Positions 26,301 to 33,083 are shown, numbered from the stretch's first letter. The stretch is DNA of 55,551 bases from an uncultured Clostridia bacterium (GCA_947176485.1 CAMWQS010000001.1:1-55551), one strand, 5' to 3'. The notes: generated from the letters alone by a model not told the origin. Made by a program: numbers and translations.

Positions 26301-26791
26301 ATATTACGTTAAGCTGGGATAAGACTTCGTTCGTTTACGACGGCGAGGCGCATATGCCTACTCCCACGATAGCTGGCTGGAAGCTTCTTACGTCCGTACA
26401 GAACGGCACGGTAACCGTTTACACCTTCGAAAACGAAATAAGCGGCGTAACCCTTAACCTTACCGTTAAAACGAACGGCGGCGACTTCACGAGCGTCGGC
26501 AGTGAAAATATCGTAATTGCCGAAATCGAAGACGTAAACTACGCGCTGGATTCGTTAAATGCAACTCGTGCGGTATCCATTATCGGTGAAAGCACCCCGG
26601 CACCCGTTGACCCTGTAGACCCCATTAACTATATCGTACAGAACGGTATACCCGAATGGGTGGCATGGCTAATAGGAGCCGTTGCGGCGATAGCGCTGGT
26701 AGCAATTATCGTTCTGGCGGTAAAAAGCAGCAAGGTTAAGTCCTTAGCTGACGATGACGGCTTCTACGACGATATCGACGAAAATTCTTAA
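17327..26791 (+). CDS. Giant membrane-anchored surface protein (beta-helix plus MBG-type repeats)
   Basis: 3154 residues. A signal or anchor helix lies at about residues 8-30 (LSIIIILIATLCVSAAIAIFG). A glycine-rich right-handed beta-helix (GGGIYSS, ISYNTA and similar turns) spans roughly 60-440. From about residue 550 to 3090 there are dozens of bacterial MBG/YDG-like beta modules, each with a YTYNG, YDGT or YGDE opening and a GNY or NAGTA core. Seven of them (634-1175) are near-identical at DNA level. The C-terminus has a hydrophobic helix (about 3111-3135), then KSSKVKS and an acidic tail, so it is anchored by a membrane helix; there is no LPXTG. It is presumably an adhesin or cell-surface fibre. 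The ligand is unknown. The ATG at 17327 follows GCGAGG at moderate spacing and a long structured leader. Confidence 0.88.
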   Translation: MKKFKNCKLSIIIILIATLCVSAAIAIFGLSANKGTGAGNSSAEITAPEKSASSAIANGEETASGNISAPKLDAKATGVTVNSGTTASAMATAWNNAVTQSSSSNEVTFVLQANWTAPASGSSTSFGTGTGFSSGALCVPAGKKIVLDLAGHTLNRGLSSKSAVAGGGVISVYDSTLTITDSVGGGKITGGNTTGDGGGITISTSNYSVGSNVYLNGGAITDNKAKDGGGVYSGGYTNFCMYGGEISYNTATSKGGGIRWGDPTGAEVNGGKITHNTAGAQGGGIYSSYFINSGINNAEISYNTSSGLGSGVYSEYPATYNNAKIINNTGGVGIYGGNNGPITLTNTEVINNTGTSSDTVAGVYSSAASSTDTVVIRIAGYTKIYDNKKSGAQSNLYLPTGKTIGVVGALAIESNKARIGVTHQTDVCTLTSGFGLSGNSNATTYFFSDKGKTISTSNGEVCTTATAVTLASLTWQYRIGSDGAWSTVTGGNFSKEYSGKQFYVRALNSANSTVTTYGGTSIKTPGDYLVYVSTGAAQYINSSFTFTVTKKTLDVVWSGATLTYNGTMQYPTPGLSGLVSGDDVKLNVDTTSAGINAGSGYKVTVTGASGADMGNYKLGSETYSKTYSIEKASITSATVTFAVTNYTYNGSAQTPTPTVKLGTKTLTPGTDYTVAYTNNTNAGTATATITGAGNYKDTATAKGSFTIDPKTITGSFLTLSGTSATYTGSAITSITATVKDGTTTLNTTSHYSVAYTNNTNVGSATITVTGKGNYTGTASKDFTITAKALTNSNATVTLGTTTYTYDGSAKTPSVSSVVTGSLTVPSSSYAIAYSNNVNASTSATVTLTLSGNYSGTLTKTFTINKAAIGTATVAFAVTHYTYTGSAISPAATVTLSSKTLAPTTDYTIAYTGNTNAGTATATVTGTGNYSGTATGSFTIDPKTITGSFLTLSGTTATYTGSAITSITATVKDGTTTLNTTNHYTVAYTNNTNVGSATITVTGKGNYTGSVSKDFTITPLALTSANATVNLGTTSYTYDGSLKTPTVSSVVTGSLTVPSSSYAIAYSNNLNASTSATVTITLSGNYSGTLTKTFTIDKAPITNATVSFGVTNYTYTGAAISPVAMVTISSKNLAQGTDYMIAYTNNTNAGTATVTVTGTGNYSGTKTGSFTIDKRQIFVTGISVADKAYDGTKTATVDMSKVKILGIVDADKTKLGLAFTAGTEFDGASVGFHSVAITGVTLTGDAAGNYVLNSDELTGYATIHPATITISGVVANDKTYDGTTSATFNKDGATITGAVSGEVSSLLQNLIINGYFDSKNAGDGVAVSVSGYVLGGDYAGNYVVDLENSATSLTANIAKAQVEVTLGKAEYTITYGNALKITYTQNSPVKSEGIGLTLEFYDEHGNTKLDGVPTDAGKYLVKVAVDADDVNVGNYTIKTTGEGIISQATVTIEKATLTVTVEDLEIEYGDEKPADDDYTLIFNGWLNGDKAAFEDGDITFIKDIVISTDYAKGDDADAYDITLSEGELKNYELTFVDGVLWVMPKKVTVIIDDKSVVYGEDEAELTSNGTEDMQITLEREEGANVGKYVISGDWDNDNYDVTFINGLYEITKAKLTVTAKPKSITYGDVAANDGVTYTGFADGEDENVLGGELGYRYTYTQYGNIYEDGTNNAIAYYIIPYGYTSSNYEIEYVNGLLTVNKKAATVTLTNAASDITSVPADREVAAQKMKYAVNGTVNGDDLIIILSIAENGENGAYTVPWCAVGVYKVTGTAGNSNYNVTFVYEGGLTYGTYTVTQGTLIVTANTLIIGYGDVVAFPADLDEAVTAEGLPAGSTLKELVQSGVISGTLTIVPYGDEKYDEYATMGSAYQLGGDIFDASGNRISYIIIPTGLSSASYNIIFKPGKLMIEPKSIVVTLDNKSSVYGEALKELTASAEGLVNYDPEEKSVVEFLGITGLVKADGSDAGSYAITATGSDNKNYRVTFAYGVYTIEQYEVTLDWEIEEKYTYNGTEQAPVAKFEMPDGTVYKSTDTTDKYIEVNGGGTNAGDYKAQALLLNSNLKFKADTETEQSFTIEKKQLIVTWYADKDDIGNEDKAVAPNSSPIEYEYKTRHPYAPVVKLEGIEEVDESEDFYYISGEQTAVSLSPYEAVLHILNANYCVAQDDMKIFFVIVKSAPDEFAWYEDADFATQISSLKKYTYNGGVQHPVAKALGDEEFVYVIYLITGDTEKKVISTIDVGSYKIVATPVNSNLQLTETQATFYFDIVAMEVSVNWSAKTFEYNGLEQVPTAYYIDALGQKVNLTVNGDKGVDANGEDESYSISVTLENGNYVFIVDGEATDTIETTYTITAKNITVKWESKIDEAGNWTMVYNGTVVNSDEEHKDLTATATMINAVENVGLKMTVMYQANENDTPVEVSEIHDAGIYTLCVGLAENSPNYNVVDAEKIFTIQKKQLTVSAVNKEVNTGAVAPALTATYEGFVENESAASLGLDESKWLTTNYNLNSPYIDENEYTKDGDIEKLVTLADVTAGGYKGYFIVLTDSEARLEELNGLLHNYDWSFNYGRMIIIAVNGDVSIILTQSYNGEDQLPAAKYKSGNNWIDLKVEVYTDGTYTEKVENPEVKNVGEYYVLLKKYSEDNVTLEGAEADGSVKKVFNIIAREIEVKIIDKSVVYGELTEDNVEELLASAWEYASKDALRRPLEQDEDAIGINLIAEFDFVGGYATVNAYTLTGEWSEDETLRKNYNVVFVGSNGDKGELKVTEAEITFTATLTEGVNQILETDKANGNYLIGLYSRKDGKYEHIDIAGNQEAAVKIYYSNIYDRSVYELTDNLPQDEDDAAWREMPLCSMPVAADGSYYVNFKVEVANHKTYYGQWTVEVIAGKAYVRIIFSDKQFTTTYGDEVLNGTDLAAKLYNEGYVSCLDLTEDTFRENVENGNLTAKLLADGDITVGSYAIVFEGIEKINPDWIITYKHDVNANDDTATNIGRYVVTQRNITLSWDKTSFVYDGEAHMPTPTIAGWKLLTSVQNGTVTVYTFENEISGVTLNLTVKTNGGDFTSVGSENIVIAEIEDVNYALDSLNATRAVSIIGESTPAPVDPVDPINYIVQNGIPEWVAWLIGAVAAIALVAIIVLAVKSSKVKSLADDDGFYDDIDENS
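19219..20850 (+). repeat. Higher-order tandem repeat ABCABCA within the surface-protein gene
   Basis: Seven consecutive modules of about 230 bp alternate as A (TYNGSAQTP type), B (ITGSFLTLSG) and C (TYDGSAKTPSVSS). The B-C-A block starting at 19454 recurs at 20150, an exact period of 696 bp (232 codons), with few nucleotide differences. This points to recent in-frame duplication. Slippage or recombination could change protein length without breaking the frame. Confidence 0.9.
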
Positions 26792-26803
26792 TTTACTCCA
26801 ACG

Positions 26804-26840
26804 AAAAAGGCGTGCGGCTTTAAGCTGCGCGCCTTTTAGT
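26804..26840 (+). terminator. Rho-independent terminator after the surface protein
   Basis: Stem AAAAGGCG/CGCCTTTT with an inner bulged GCGGCTT/AAGCTGC pairing, then TAGTTTG. The U-tract is modest. Confidence 0.75.
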
Positions 26841-26966
26841 TTGACTGAACAACGGATGGTTAAGCGGAAAGCTTGTTAAAAATTTTCATATTATTTTACA
26901 AATTTACACGCGAAAATTGTTTAATTTTGTATTTAAATATTGTTTTATTTTGTAATTAATTAATGA

Positions 26967-26999
26967 TATAATAACATTGATTAAGTATTATTTTATCAA
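26967..26999 (+). promoter_or_regulatory. Hydrogenase operon promoter with an inverted repeat at the start site
   Basis: Extended -10 TGATATAAT (-10 at 26967-26972) with no good -35. Around the predicted start site lies TTGAT...ATCAA (26977-26999), a 23-bp imperfect inverted repeat that could be an operator. It is not a standard Rex site. The upstream TTGTTAA at 26873 is only a half-match to Rex. Confidence 0.45.
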
Positions 27000-27024
27000 T
27001 TCGCAATTATTTAGGAGTGAGATA

Positions 27025-27513
27025 ATGGCACAAAACGTTTTTGAGGGCACTGAGAAGCAGATGTCCGAACTTATGGCTTGTATCGACGAGAACCGTGGCG
27101 AGCCGGGCGCGCTTATGCCCGTTTTGCACGCCGCACAGGATATCTACGGATATCTTCCCGCCGAAGTGCAGACGGTTATCGCAGAGGAGCTGAACGTTCC
27201 CCTTGCGGAGGTGTACGGCGTTGCAACCTTTTATTCGCAGTTTTCTTTAAACCCCAAGGGCAAGCACAAAATAAGCATTTGCCTTGGCACGGCTTGCTAC
27301 GTTAAAGGCTCGGATAAAATTTTGGAAGCGGTCGAGCACGAGCTAAGAATTAAGTGCGGTGAATGCACGCCCGACAAAAAGTTCTCAATTGAAAGCTGCC
27401 GTTGCGTGGGCGCGTGCGGGCTTGCACCCGTAATGATTATCGACGGCGAGGTTTACGGCAAGCTGTCCCCCGACGACGTAAAGGGCATACTCGACAAGTA
27501 CGTTAAGGATTGA
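27025..27513 (+). CDS. hydC: Hydrogenase subunit HydC / NuoE-like [2Fe-2S] protein
   Basis: 162-residue thioredoxin-like ferredoxin of the NuoE family. It has the four-cysteine [2Fe-2S] pattern C-x4-C (CLGTAC) and C-x3-C (CRCVGAC), and the typical PVLHAAQDIYGYLP helix. It passes electrons between HydB and HydA in NADH/ferredoxin-dependent (bifurcating) hydrogenases. The ATG at 27025 follows the ribosome-binding site TAGGAG. It is first in hydC-hydB-hydA, with eight bases to hydB. The same fold occurs in NADH dehydrogenase and formate dehydrogenase, but the downstream HydA decides its role. Confidence 0.92.
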   Translation: MAQNVFEGTEKQMSELMACIDENRGEPGALMPVLHAAQDIYGYLPAEVQTVIAEELNVPLAEVYGVATFYSQFSLNPKGKHKISICLGTACYVKGSDKILEAVEHELRIKCGECTPDKKFSIESCRCVGACGLAPVMIIDGEVYGKLSPDDVKGILDKYVKD

Positions 27514-27521
27514 GGTGTAAA

Positions 27522-29414
27522 ATGACGGTAGAAGAATTAAGACGGATTTCCGCTGAAAAGGCGGCGCTTATAAACGTAAGAAGAATAGTACGCGAACAAG
27601 CCGAAAAGCTTGCGCCCCAAACGGGTTACAGAAAGCAGGTCTTGGTCTGCGGCGGTACGGGTTGTACCTCGTCGCACTCTCACCAGGTTATCGAGCAGCT
27701 TGAAAAGTCCTTTAAAGAGCTCGGCATTGACGACGTGCTAATCGTCAAAACGGGCTGCTTCGGTCTTTGTGCTTTGGGCCCTATAATGATAGTTTATCCC
27801 GAGGGTGCGTTCTATTCGCAGATGACCCCCGAGCACGCAAAGACGGTTGCCGAAAAGCACCTTGTAAAGGGCGGGCAAATCGTAAAAGAGCTTTTATACG
27901 CCGAAACCGTTCAACCCGACGGCGGCGTTATTCCCTTCTCGGAAATACCTTTCTACAAGCACCAGATGCGCATAGCACTCCGCAACTGCGGCGTAATCGC
28001 GGCGGAAAGTATTGAAGAAGCTATCGGCGCGGGCGACTATTCCGCGCTTGCGCGTGCCTTGTTTGAAATGACCCCCGACGGCGTAATTGATGAAATTTTA
28101 AAGTCGGGCCTTCGCGGTAGAGGCGGCGCGGGCTTCCCTACGGGTCGCAAATGGCTGTTCACGAAGCAAGCCGCCGGCGATAAAAAATACGTCTGCTGTA
28201 ACGCGGACGAGGGCGACCCCGGCGCGTTCATGGACAGGTCGGTCTTGGAAGGCGACCCCCATTGCGTGCTTGAAGCAATGACCATCGCGGGCTACGCGAT
28301 AGGCGCACAGGAAGGCTACATATACGTCCGTGCAGAGTATCCCATCGCGGTTGAAAGGCTTAACATAGCAATCAAGCAAGCAAGAGAATACGGCTTGCTC
28401 GGCAACAATATTTTGGGTAGCGGCTTCAACTTCGATATTCATATCCGTCTCGGCGCAGGCGCGTTCGTGTGCGGAGAAGAAACCGCGCTTATCGCAAGTA
28501 TCGAAGGGCACAGGGGCGAACCCCGTCCTAAGCCGCCCTTCCCCGCAAATAGCGGTATTTTCCAAAAACCCACGGTTATCAACAACGTAGAAACCTGGGC
28601 AAACGTCGCACCCATTATCAACAACGGCTACGCGTGGTTCTCTTCCATCGGCACCGAACGCAGCAAGGGCACAAAGGTCTTTGCGGTCGGCGGTAAAATC
28701 AACAACGTCGGGCTCGTGGAAGTACCTATGGGCACGCCCCTTAAAACTATCGTCTACGACATCGGCGGCGGCATCCCCCACGGCAAAAAATTCAAAGCCG
28801 CGCAGACGGGCGGACCTTCGGGCGGCTGTATCCCCGCAAAGCATATCGATATCGGTATGGACTTCGACAACCTCACTGCCATCGGCTCGATGATGGGCTC
28901 GGGCGGTCTTATCGTCATGGACGAGGACACCTGTATGGTGGACATCGCCAAGTTCTATCTCGAATTCACCGCGGACGAAAGCTGCGGTAAGTGTACGCCT
29001 TGCCGTATAGGCACCAAACGCCTTTTGGAAATTCTCGATAAAATTTGCAGCGGTAAGGGCGAGCCCGAGGACCTTGACAAAATCAAGGAAGTGGCGGAGC
29101 ATATGAAGTCCTCGTCGCTGTGCGCGTTGGGGCAGTCTGCGCCCAACCCCATACTTTCGGCAATGGAGCATTTCGGCGACGAGTACGAGGCGCATATCTA
29201 CGACAAGAAGTGCCCCGCAGGCGTATGCAAATCGCTTTTAAACTACCACATAGAACCCGACAAGTGCCGCGGCTGTACGCTGTGTGCAAGGAACTGTCCC
29301 GCAAACGCAATTTCGGGCGCAGTCAAGAGCGCGCACGAAATAGACACGACGAAGTGCATTAAGTGCGGTCAGTGTATTGCGCATTGCCGCTTCGGCGCAA
29401 TCGTCAAAAAATAA
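27522..29414 (+). CDS. hydB: Hydrogenase subunit HydB / NuoF-like flavoprotein
   Basis: The 630-residue subunit oxidises or reduces NAD(H) at FMN. Domains in order: an N-terminal thioredoxin-like [2Fe-2S] domain (CGGTGCTSS; CFGLCALGP), the NuoF NADH-FMN domain (GLRGRGGAGFPTGRKW, CNADEGDPGAF, GAGAFVCGEETALI), the [4Fe-4S] site ESCGKCTPCRIGTKR, and a C-terminal double [4Fe-4S] ferredoxin (CRGCTLCARNCP; CIKCGQCIAHC). This is the layout of HydB in electron-bifurcating [FeFe]-hydrogenases, where NADH and reduced ferredoxin together drive H2 formation. The start at 27522 has the ribosome-binding site GAGGTG. Confidence 0.95.
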   Translation: MTVEELRRISAEKAALINVRRIVREQAEKLAPQTGYRKQVLVCGGTGCTSSHSHQVIEQLEKSFKELGIDDVLIVKTGCFGLCALGPIMIVYPEGAFYSQMTPEHAKTVAEKHLVKGGQIVKELLYAETVQPDGGVIPFSEIPFYKHQMRIALRNCGVIAAESIEEAIGAGDYSALARALFEMTPDGVIDEILKSGLRGRGGAGFPTGRKWLFTKQAAGDKKYVCCNADEGDPGAFMDRSVLEGDPHCVLEAMTIAGYAIGAQEGYIYVRAEYPIAVERLNIAIKQAREYGLLGNNILGSGFNFDIHIRLGAGAFVCGEETALIASIEGHRGEPRPKPPFPANSGIFQKPTVINNVETWANVAPIINNGYAWFSSIGTERSKGTKVFAVGGKINNVGLVEVPMGTPLKTIVYDIGGGIPHGKKFKAAQTGGPSGGCIPAKHIDIGMDFDNLTAIGSMMGSGGLIVMDEDTCMVDIAKFYLEFTADESCGKCTPCRIGTKRLLEILDKICSGKGEPEDLDKIKEVAEHMKSSSLCALGQSAPNPILSAMEHFGDEYEAHIYDKKCPAGVCKSLLNYHIEPDKCRGCTLCARNCPANAISGAVKSAHEIDTTKCIKCGQCIAHCRFGAIVKK

Positions 29415-29415
29415 A

Positions 29416-29538
29416 ACGCATATAAGCGTCGCAATACTTCGTCAAGCTTGCGTTTTGCCTTGGTCATTTACTATTTGTAAACTCCCTGCGGCAAATCCGC
29501 GCTTTCCTTGTCTTGCTCGCTTCTCTGTGTTTTAGGTC
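29416..29538 (+). repeat. R2 dispersed element between hydB and hydA
   Basis: About 120 bp, starting AAAACGCATATAAGCG directly after the hydB stop and ending near GCTTCTCTGTGTTTTA. It aligns over its length with 35297-35413. Shared blocks are the opening 16 bases, CGCAATAC, GCCTTG, TCATTTAC, GTAAACTC and CCTTGTCTTGCT before GCTTCTCTG. TTTAC and GTAAA can pair. It is non-coding and splits an operon whose other genes are tightly packed. Confidence 0.8.
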
Positions 29539-29573
29539 GTATATATCAGTTAGTTATTTATATAGAGGACAAT

Positions 29574-31289
29574 ATGGTAAATTTAAAAATTAACGGCATA
29601 CCCGTGAGTGTGCCCGAAGGCTCAACGATTTTACAAGCGGCTAAGCTTGCCAACGTAAGAATTCCCACACTTTGCTATTTAAAGGACGTTCAGTGCGTGG
29701 GCGCGTGCCGTCTTTGCCTCGTAGAGGCAACGGGCGCAAGGGGCTTGGTTGCGGCGTGCGTTTATCCCGTAACCGAGGGAATGGAAGTGCGTACCAACAC
29801 CCCCCGCGTAAGAAAATCGAGAAAGACTACTATCGAGCTTATTCTTTCCACGCATAAGAAAAAATGCCTTTCTTGCGTGCGTTCTATGAACTGCGAGCTT
29901 CAGAAGCTTGCCTTAGAGTACAACGCCGAAGAGGACAGATTTGGCACCGACCACGACTTGAAGCCCATCGACGATTTGTCGGCGTCGGTCGTGCGCGACA
30001 ACTCGAAGTGCATTATGTGTACCCGTTGCGTTGCTGCGTGCGAGCATCAGACGATAGGCGCAATAGGACCTAAAAACCGCGGCTACGCCAAAGTGATAGG
30101 TTCGCCGTACGACGTTTCGCTTGCCTTCACGCCCTGCGTAAACTGCGGACAGTGCGTAGTTGCGTGCCCAGTAGGTGCGCTATACGAAAAGTCGGCGGTG
30201 GCGGACGTATGGGGCGCAATAGTTGACCCCGAAAAAGAGGTGGTATTCTTCACCGCGCCTTCCGTCCGTGCAACCCTCGGCGAAGCGTTCGGCTTGCCCG
30301 CAGGCACCAACGTCGAAGGCAAAATGGTTACCGCAATCAAACAGCTCGGCAACGTTAAGTGCTTCAATATGGATATCACTGCAGACCTCACCATTATGGA
30401 GGAGGCAACCGAGCTTTTAAACAGATTACAGACGGGCAAACCCACGCCCATGTTCACAAGCTGCTGCCCCGGCTGGGTTAAGTTCGCGGAGCATTACTAT
30501 CCAGAATTCCTTCCCAACATATCCACTTGCAAATCCCCGCAGGAAATGTTCTCGGCAGTGCTTAAAACCTATTACTGTGAAAAGCACGGCATAGACCCCA
30601 AAAACCTTTACGTCGTTTCGGTTATCCCCTGCACGGCGAAGAAGTTCGAAATTTCGCGTGACGAGTTAGGGCACTATACGGATGCGGCGCTCACCACCCG
30701 TGAGCTTGCCAAAATGATAAAGGAAGCGGGCATCGATTTTGCTAATCTTAACGATAGCGAGTTCGACACACCGTTCGGTAAGGCGTCGGGCGCGGGCGCA
30801 ATCTTCGGCGCAACGGGCGGCGTAATGGAGGCGGCTTTAAGAACCGCCGCAATGAAGCTCGGCGGCAAGGGCGCACCTATCGAGTTTAAGGAAGTTCGCG
30901 GCACGCAAGGCGTTAAAGAAGCGGAGTACACCGTTGGCAAAACCACCGTCAAGGTGGCGGTTGCAAGTGGTCTCGGAAACGCAAGAAAAGTTTTGGAAGC
31001 TATAAAGAGCGGTGAAAAGGACTACACCTTCGTTGAAATCATGGCTTGCCCCGGCGGGTGCATAAACGGCGGCGGTCAGCCCTACGTCCACGACGAGGTC
31101 CGCAACAATATCGACTTAAAGGCAGTCCGCGCTAAGGCTTTGTACGACTATGACAAGGAAAGTAAAGTCCGTTGCTCGCACGATACCCCCGCGGTAGAAG
31201 TACTGTACAAGGAATACTTCGGCGAGCCTAATTCCCACAAGTCGCACGAGCTGTTACATACCACTTACGCAAAGAGAGATAAGTATTAA
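29574..31289 (+). CDS. hydA: [FeFe]-hydrogenase catalytic subunit
   Basis: The 571-residue subunit reduces protons to H2. In order: an N-terminal [2Fe-2S] plant-type ferredoxin domain (CYLKDVQCVGACRLC), a His-Cys3 [4Fe-4S] site (HKKKCLSCVRSMNC), a double [4Fe-4S] ferredoxin domain (CIMCTRCVAACEH; CVNCGQCVVACPVG), and the H-cluster domain with its three signatures TSCCPGW, PCTAKKFE and MACPGGCINGGGQP. The C-terminus is a short small-subunit-like tail. The ATG at 29574 follows the ribosome-binding site AGAGGA. It forms a trimeric enzyme with HydB and HydC. Maturases (hydEFG) are not in the window. Confidence 0.97.
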   Translation: MVNLKINGIPVSVPEGSTILQAAKLANVRIPTLCYLKDVQCVGACRLCLVEATGARGLVAACVYPVTEGMEVRTNTPRVRKSRKTTIELILSTHKKKCLSCVRSMNCELQKLALEYNAEEDRFGTDHDLKPIDDLSASVVRDNSKCIMCTRCVAACEHQTIGAIGPKNRGYAKVIGSPYDVSLAFTPCVNCGQCVVACPVGALYEKSAVADVWGAIVDPEKEVVFFTAPSVRATLGEAFGLPAGTNVEGKMVTAIKQLGNVKCFNMDITADLTIMEEATELLNRLQTGKPTPMFTSCCPGWVKFAEHYYPEFLPNISTCKSPQEMFSAVLKTYYCEKHGIDPKNLYVVSVIPCTAKKFEISRDELGHYTDAALTTRELAKMIKEAGIDFANLNDSEFDTPFGKASGAGAIFGATGGVMEAALRTAAMKLGGKGAPIEFKEVRGTQGVKEAEYTVGKTTVKVAVASGLGNARKVLEAIKSGEKDYTFVEIMACPGGCINGGGQPYVHDEVRNNIDLKAVRAKALYDYDKESKVRCSHDTPAVEVLYKEYFGEPNSHKSHELLHTTYAKRDKY

Positions 31290-31299
31290 TAAAATGGAT

Positions 31300-31333
31300 A
31301 AAGCCCGACGGCTGTGCGCCGTCGGGCTTTTTT
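31300..31333 (+). terminator. Rho-independent terminator after hydA
   Basis: 13-bp perfect stem (AAAGCCCGACGGC / GCCGTCGGGCTTT), 5-nt loop, T-run. Confidence 0.93.
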
Positions 31334-31354
31334 AAAATAAATTATTTTTATCTA

Positions 31355-31383
31355 TTGAATATTGAAAAACGCTGTGTTAAAAT
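31355..31383 (+). promoter_or_regulatory. Promoter of the HIT-gltD-like operon
   Basis: TTGAAT (31355-31360), a 17-bp spacer, TAAAAT (31378-31383). The ATG at 31409 has the ribosome-binding site AAAGGGGG. Confidence 0.7.
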
Positions 31384-31408
31384 AGTTATGTTAAAAGGGG
31401 GAACAGCT

Positions 31409-31828
31409 ATGAAAGACTGTAATTGCGGATATTGCGTGGGCGGCGAGCCGCTTGCTAAATTCGGTATAAAGATATGTGATTTATCCGTAAGTCAGCTTAT
31501 TCTGTTTAAAGAGCAATCCAAGCGCGGCAGAGTTATCGTCGCGTACAAAGACCACGTAAGCGAAATCGTGAATATCTCGGACGAGGAGCGCAACGCCTTC
31601 TTCGCGGACGTGAACCGCGCCGCAAAGGCTATCCACAAGGTATTCAAGCCCGATAAACTAAACTACGGCGCATACGGCGACACGGGTTGCCACCTTCATA
31701 TGCACCTTTGCCCCAAGTACGCGGGCGGGGACGAGTGGGGCGGCACCTTCACAATGAACCCGCAAAAAGTTTATCTTACCGATGACGAATATCAGAAGAT
31801 GATTGAAGATATTAAAGCGGCATTATAA
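31409..31828 (+). CDS. HIT-family protein
   Basis: 139 residues. HIT proteins hydrolyse nucleotide phosphoesters or phosphoramidates, such as AMP-lysine or dinucleoside polyphosphates. The catalytic histidine triad is visible as CHLHMHLCPKY near residues 91-101, and the preceding RVIVAYKDHVSEI strand fits the fold. The extra N-terminal cysteines (CNCGYCVGG) resemble a zinc site seen in some HIT branches. The start at 31409 has a strong ribosome-binding site. An in-frame ATG at 31388 would add seven residues. The gene is 15 bases before the GltD-like oxidoreductase, so they are probably co-transcribed. The substrate is unknown. Confidence 0.85.
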   Translation: MKDCNCGYCVGGEPLAKFGIKICDLSVSQLILFKEQSKRGRVIVAYKDHVSEIVNISDEERNAFFADVNRAAKAIHKVFKPDKLNYGAYGDTGCHLHMHLCPKYAGGDEWGGTFTMNPQKVYLTDDEYQKMIEDIKAAL

Positions 31829-31843
31829 TAAGGGAGAATTTTT

Positions 31844-33070
31844 ATGGCACATAACGTAATTGCCGAAGCTAAAAGATGTTTAAACTGCAAAAGGCCCTTG
31901 TGTAGGCAAGGCTGCCCCGTGAATACGCCCATTCCCGATATGATTTCCACTTTTTTAAGCAGCGACATTAAAAAGGCGGGCAAGATGGTGTTCGATAACA
32001 ACCCGCTGTCCGTGGTCTGCTCGATAGTATGCAACCACGCCAACCAGTGCCAAGGGCACTGCGTTCGCGGCATTAAGGGCGAGCCCGTCGAAATAAGCAC
32101 TATCGAAAACTTCGTTTCGGGGCACTACCTTGACAGTCTCGAGCTTGAAAAGGCAGAGCCCAACGGCATAAAGGTTGCCGTCGTCGGCGCGGGTCCCGCT
32201 GGCATAACCATTTCAATTAAAATGGCGCAGCTCGGCTACGACGTAACCATATTCGAAAGCAAGACGGAAATAGGCGGCGTATTAAGATACGGCATTCCCG
32301 AGTTCCGCCTTCCCAAAGCCATAGTGGACAAGTACGAGGGGCTTTTACGCAAGCTCGGCGTTAAAATAAAATACAACGTAACCATCGGCAAAGCTTTCGG
32401 CATAGAGGAGCTTTTCCGCGACGGCTTCAAGGCAATTTCCATAGGCACGGGCGTAACCTGGCCCATTGCCTTGAATATCAAGGGTGAATCGCTCGGGCAC
32501 GTTCACTACGGCGTACACTTCCTGGAGCGTCCCGACGTTTACAAGCTCGGTCAGAAGATGGTCATAATCGGCGCGGGCAACGTCGCAATGGACGTGGCGC
32601 GCACGGCTTTAAGAAAGGGCGTAAGGGACGTTACCATTACGGTCAGAAGCGACAAGGTTTCGGCAAGCGACGAAGAAAGAGAGTACGCGGAAATCGAGGG
32701 TGCGCAGTTCGTATTTAACAAGCAGCCCGTTGAAATTACGGATAACGGCGTTCTGTTCGCCGACACCGTTTGCGACGAGGAAGGGCGCATTTTAAGCGTA
32801 TCCGATACGACGGAGCTGATGGAGGCGGACAGCGTTATGATATGTATTTCACAACGCCCGTCAAACCTTATCCTCACCCAGACGGAAGGGCTCGAAACCA
32901 ACGAGCGCGGGCTTGCAAAAATCAACCCAGACGGTTCGACAACCCGTAAAGGGCTGTTTGCCGCGGGCGACGTAGTGCGCGGCGCAAAGACTGTCGTTGA
33001 GGCGGTTGATACGGCAAAGCACGTTGCCGCCGCAATGGACGCATACTTGAAATCATTACCAAAAGAATAA
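31844..33070 (+). CDS. GltD-like FAD/NAD(P)-dependent oxidoreductase
   Basis: 408 residues of the glutamate synthase small-subunit / NfnB-like family. The N-terminal double-cluster domain has CLNCKRPLCRQGCPVNTPIP and a second set CSIVCNHANQCQGHC. The FAD loop GAGPAGITISIKMAQLG lies at about residues 112-128, and the NAD(P) loop IIGAGNVAMDVARTA at about 242-256. It ends with the FAD-binding GLFAAGDVVRGAKTVVEAV. No large GltB subunit is adjacent, so it may act alone or with another partner, for example in transhydrogenation or glutamate synthesis. It is shorter than GltD (about 470). The ribosome-binding site is AAGGGAG. Confidence 0.85.
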   Translation: MAHNVIAEAKRCLNCKRPLCRQGCPVNTPIPDMISTFLSSDIKKAGKMVFDNNPLSVVCSIVCNHANQCQGHCVRGIKGEPVEISTIENFVSGHYLDSLELEKAEPNGIKVAVVGAGPAGITISIKMAQLGYDVTIFESKTEIGGVLRYGIPEFRLPKAIVDKYEGLLRKLGVKIKYNVTIGKAFGIEELFRDGFKAISIGTGVTWPIALNIKGESLGHVHYGVHFLERPDVYKLGQKMVIIGAGNVAMDVARTALRKGVRDVTITVRSDKVSASDEEREYAEIEGAQFVFNKQPVEITDNGVLFADTVCDEEGRILSVSDTTELMEADSVMICISQRPSNLILTQTEGLETNERGLAKINPDGSTTRKGLFAAGDVVRGAKTVVEAVDTAKHVAAAMDAYLKSLPKE

Positions 33071-33083
33071 AAAGAATATAGAA

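Noticed and set aside
26600..26791. LPXTG sortase signal at the end of the giant surface protein
   Set aside because: No LPXTG-like motif precedes the C-terminal hydrophobic helix; the tail is acidic rather than a short basic sorting tail.
26872..26890. Rex operator upstream of hydC
   Set aside because: TTGTTAA is present, but the second half (TTTCATA instead of TTAACAA) does not match.
28098..29195. Long minus-strand open frame (365 codons) opposite hydB
   Set aside because: It lies wholly inside the highly conserved hydB gene and has arginine- and cysteine-rich, low-complexity composition typical of antisense shadows in GC-rich third positions.
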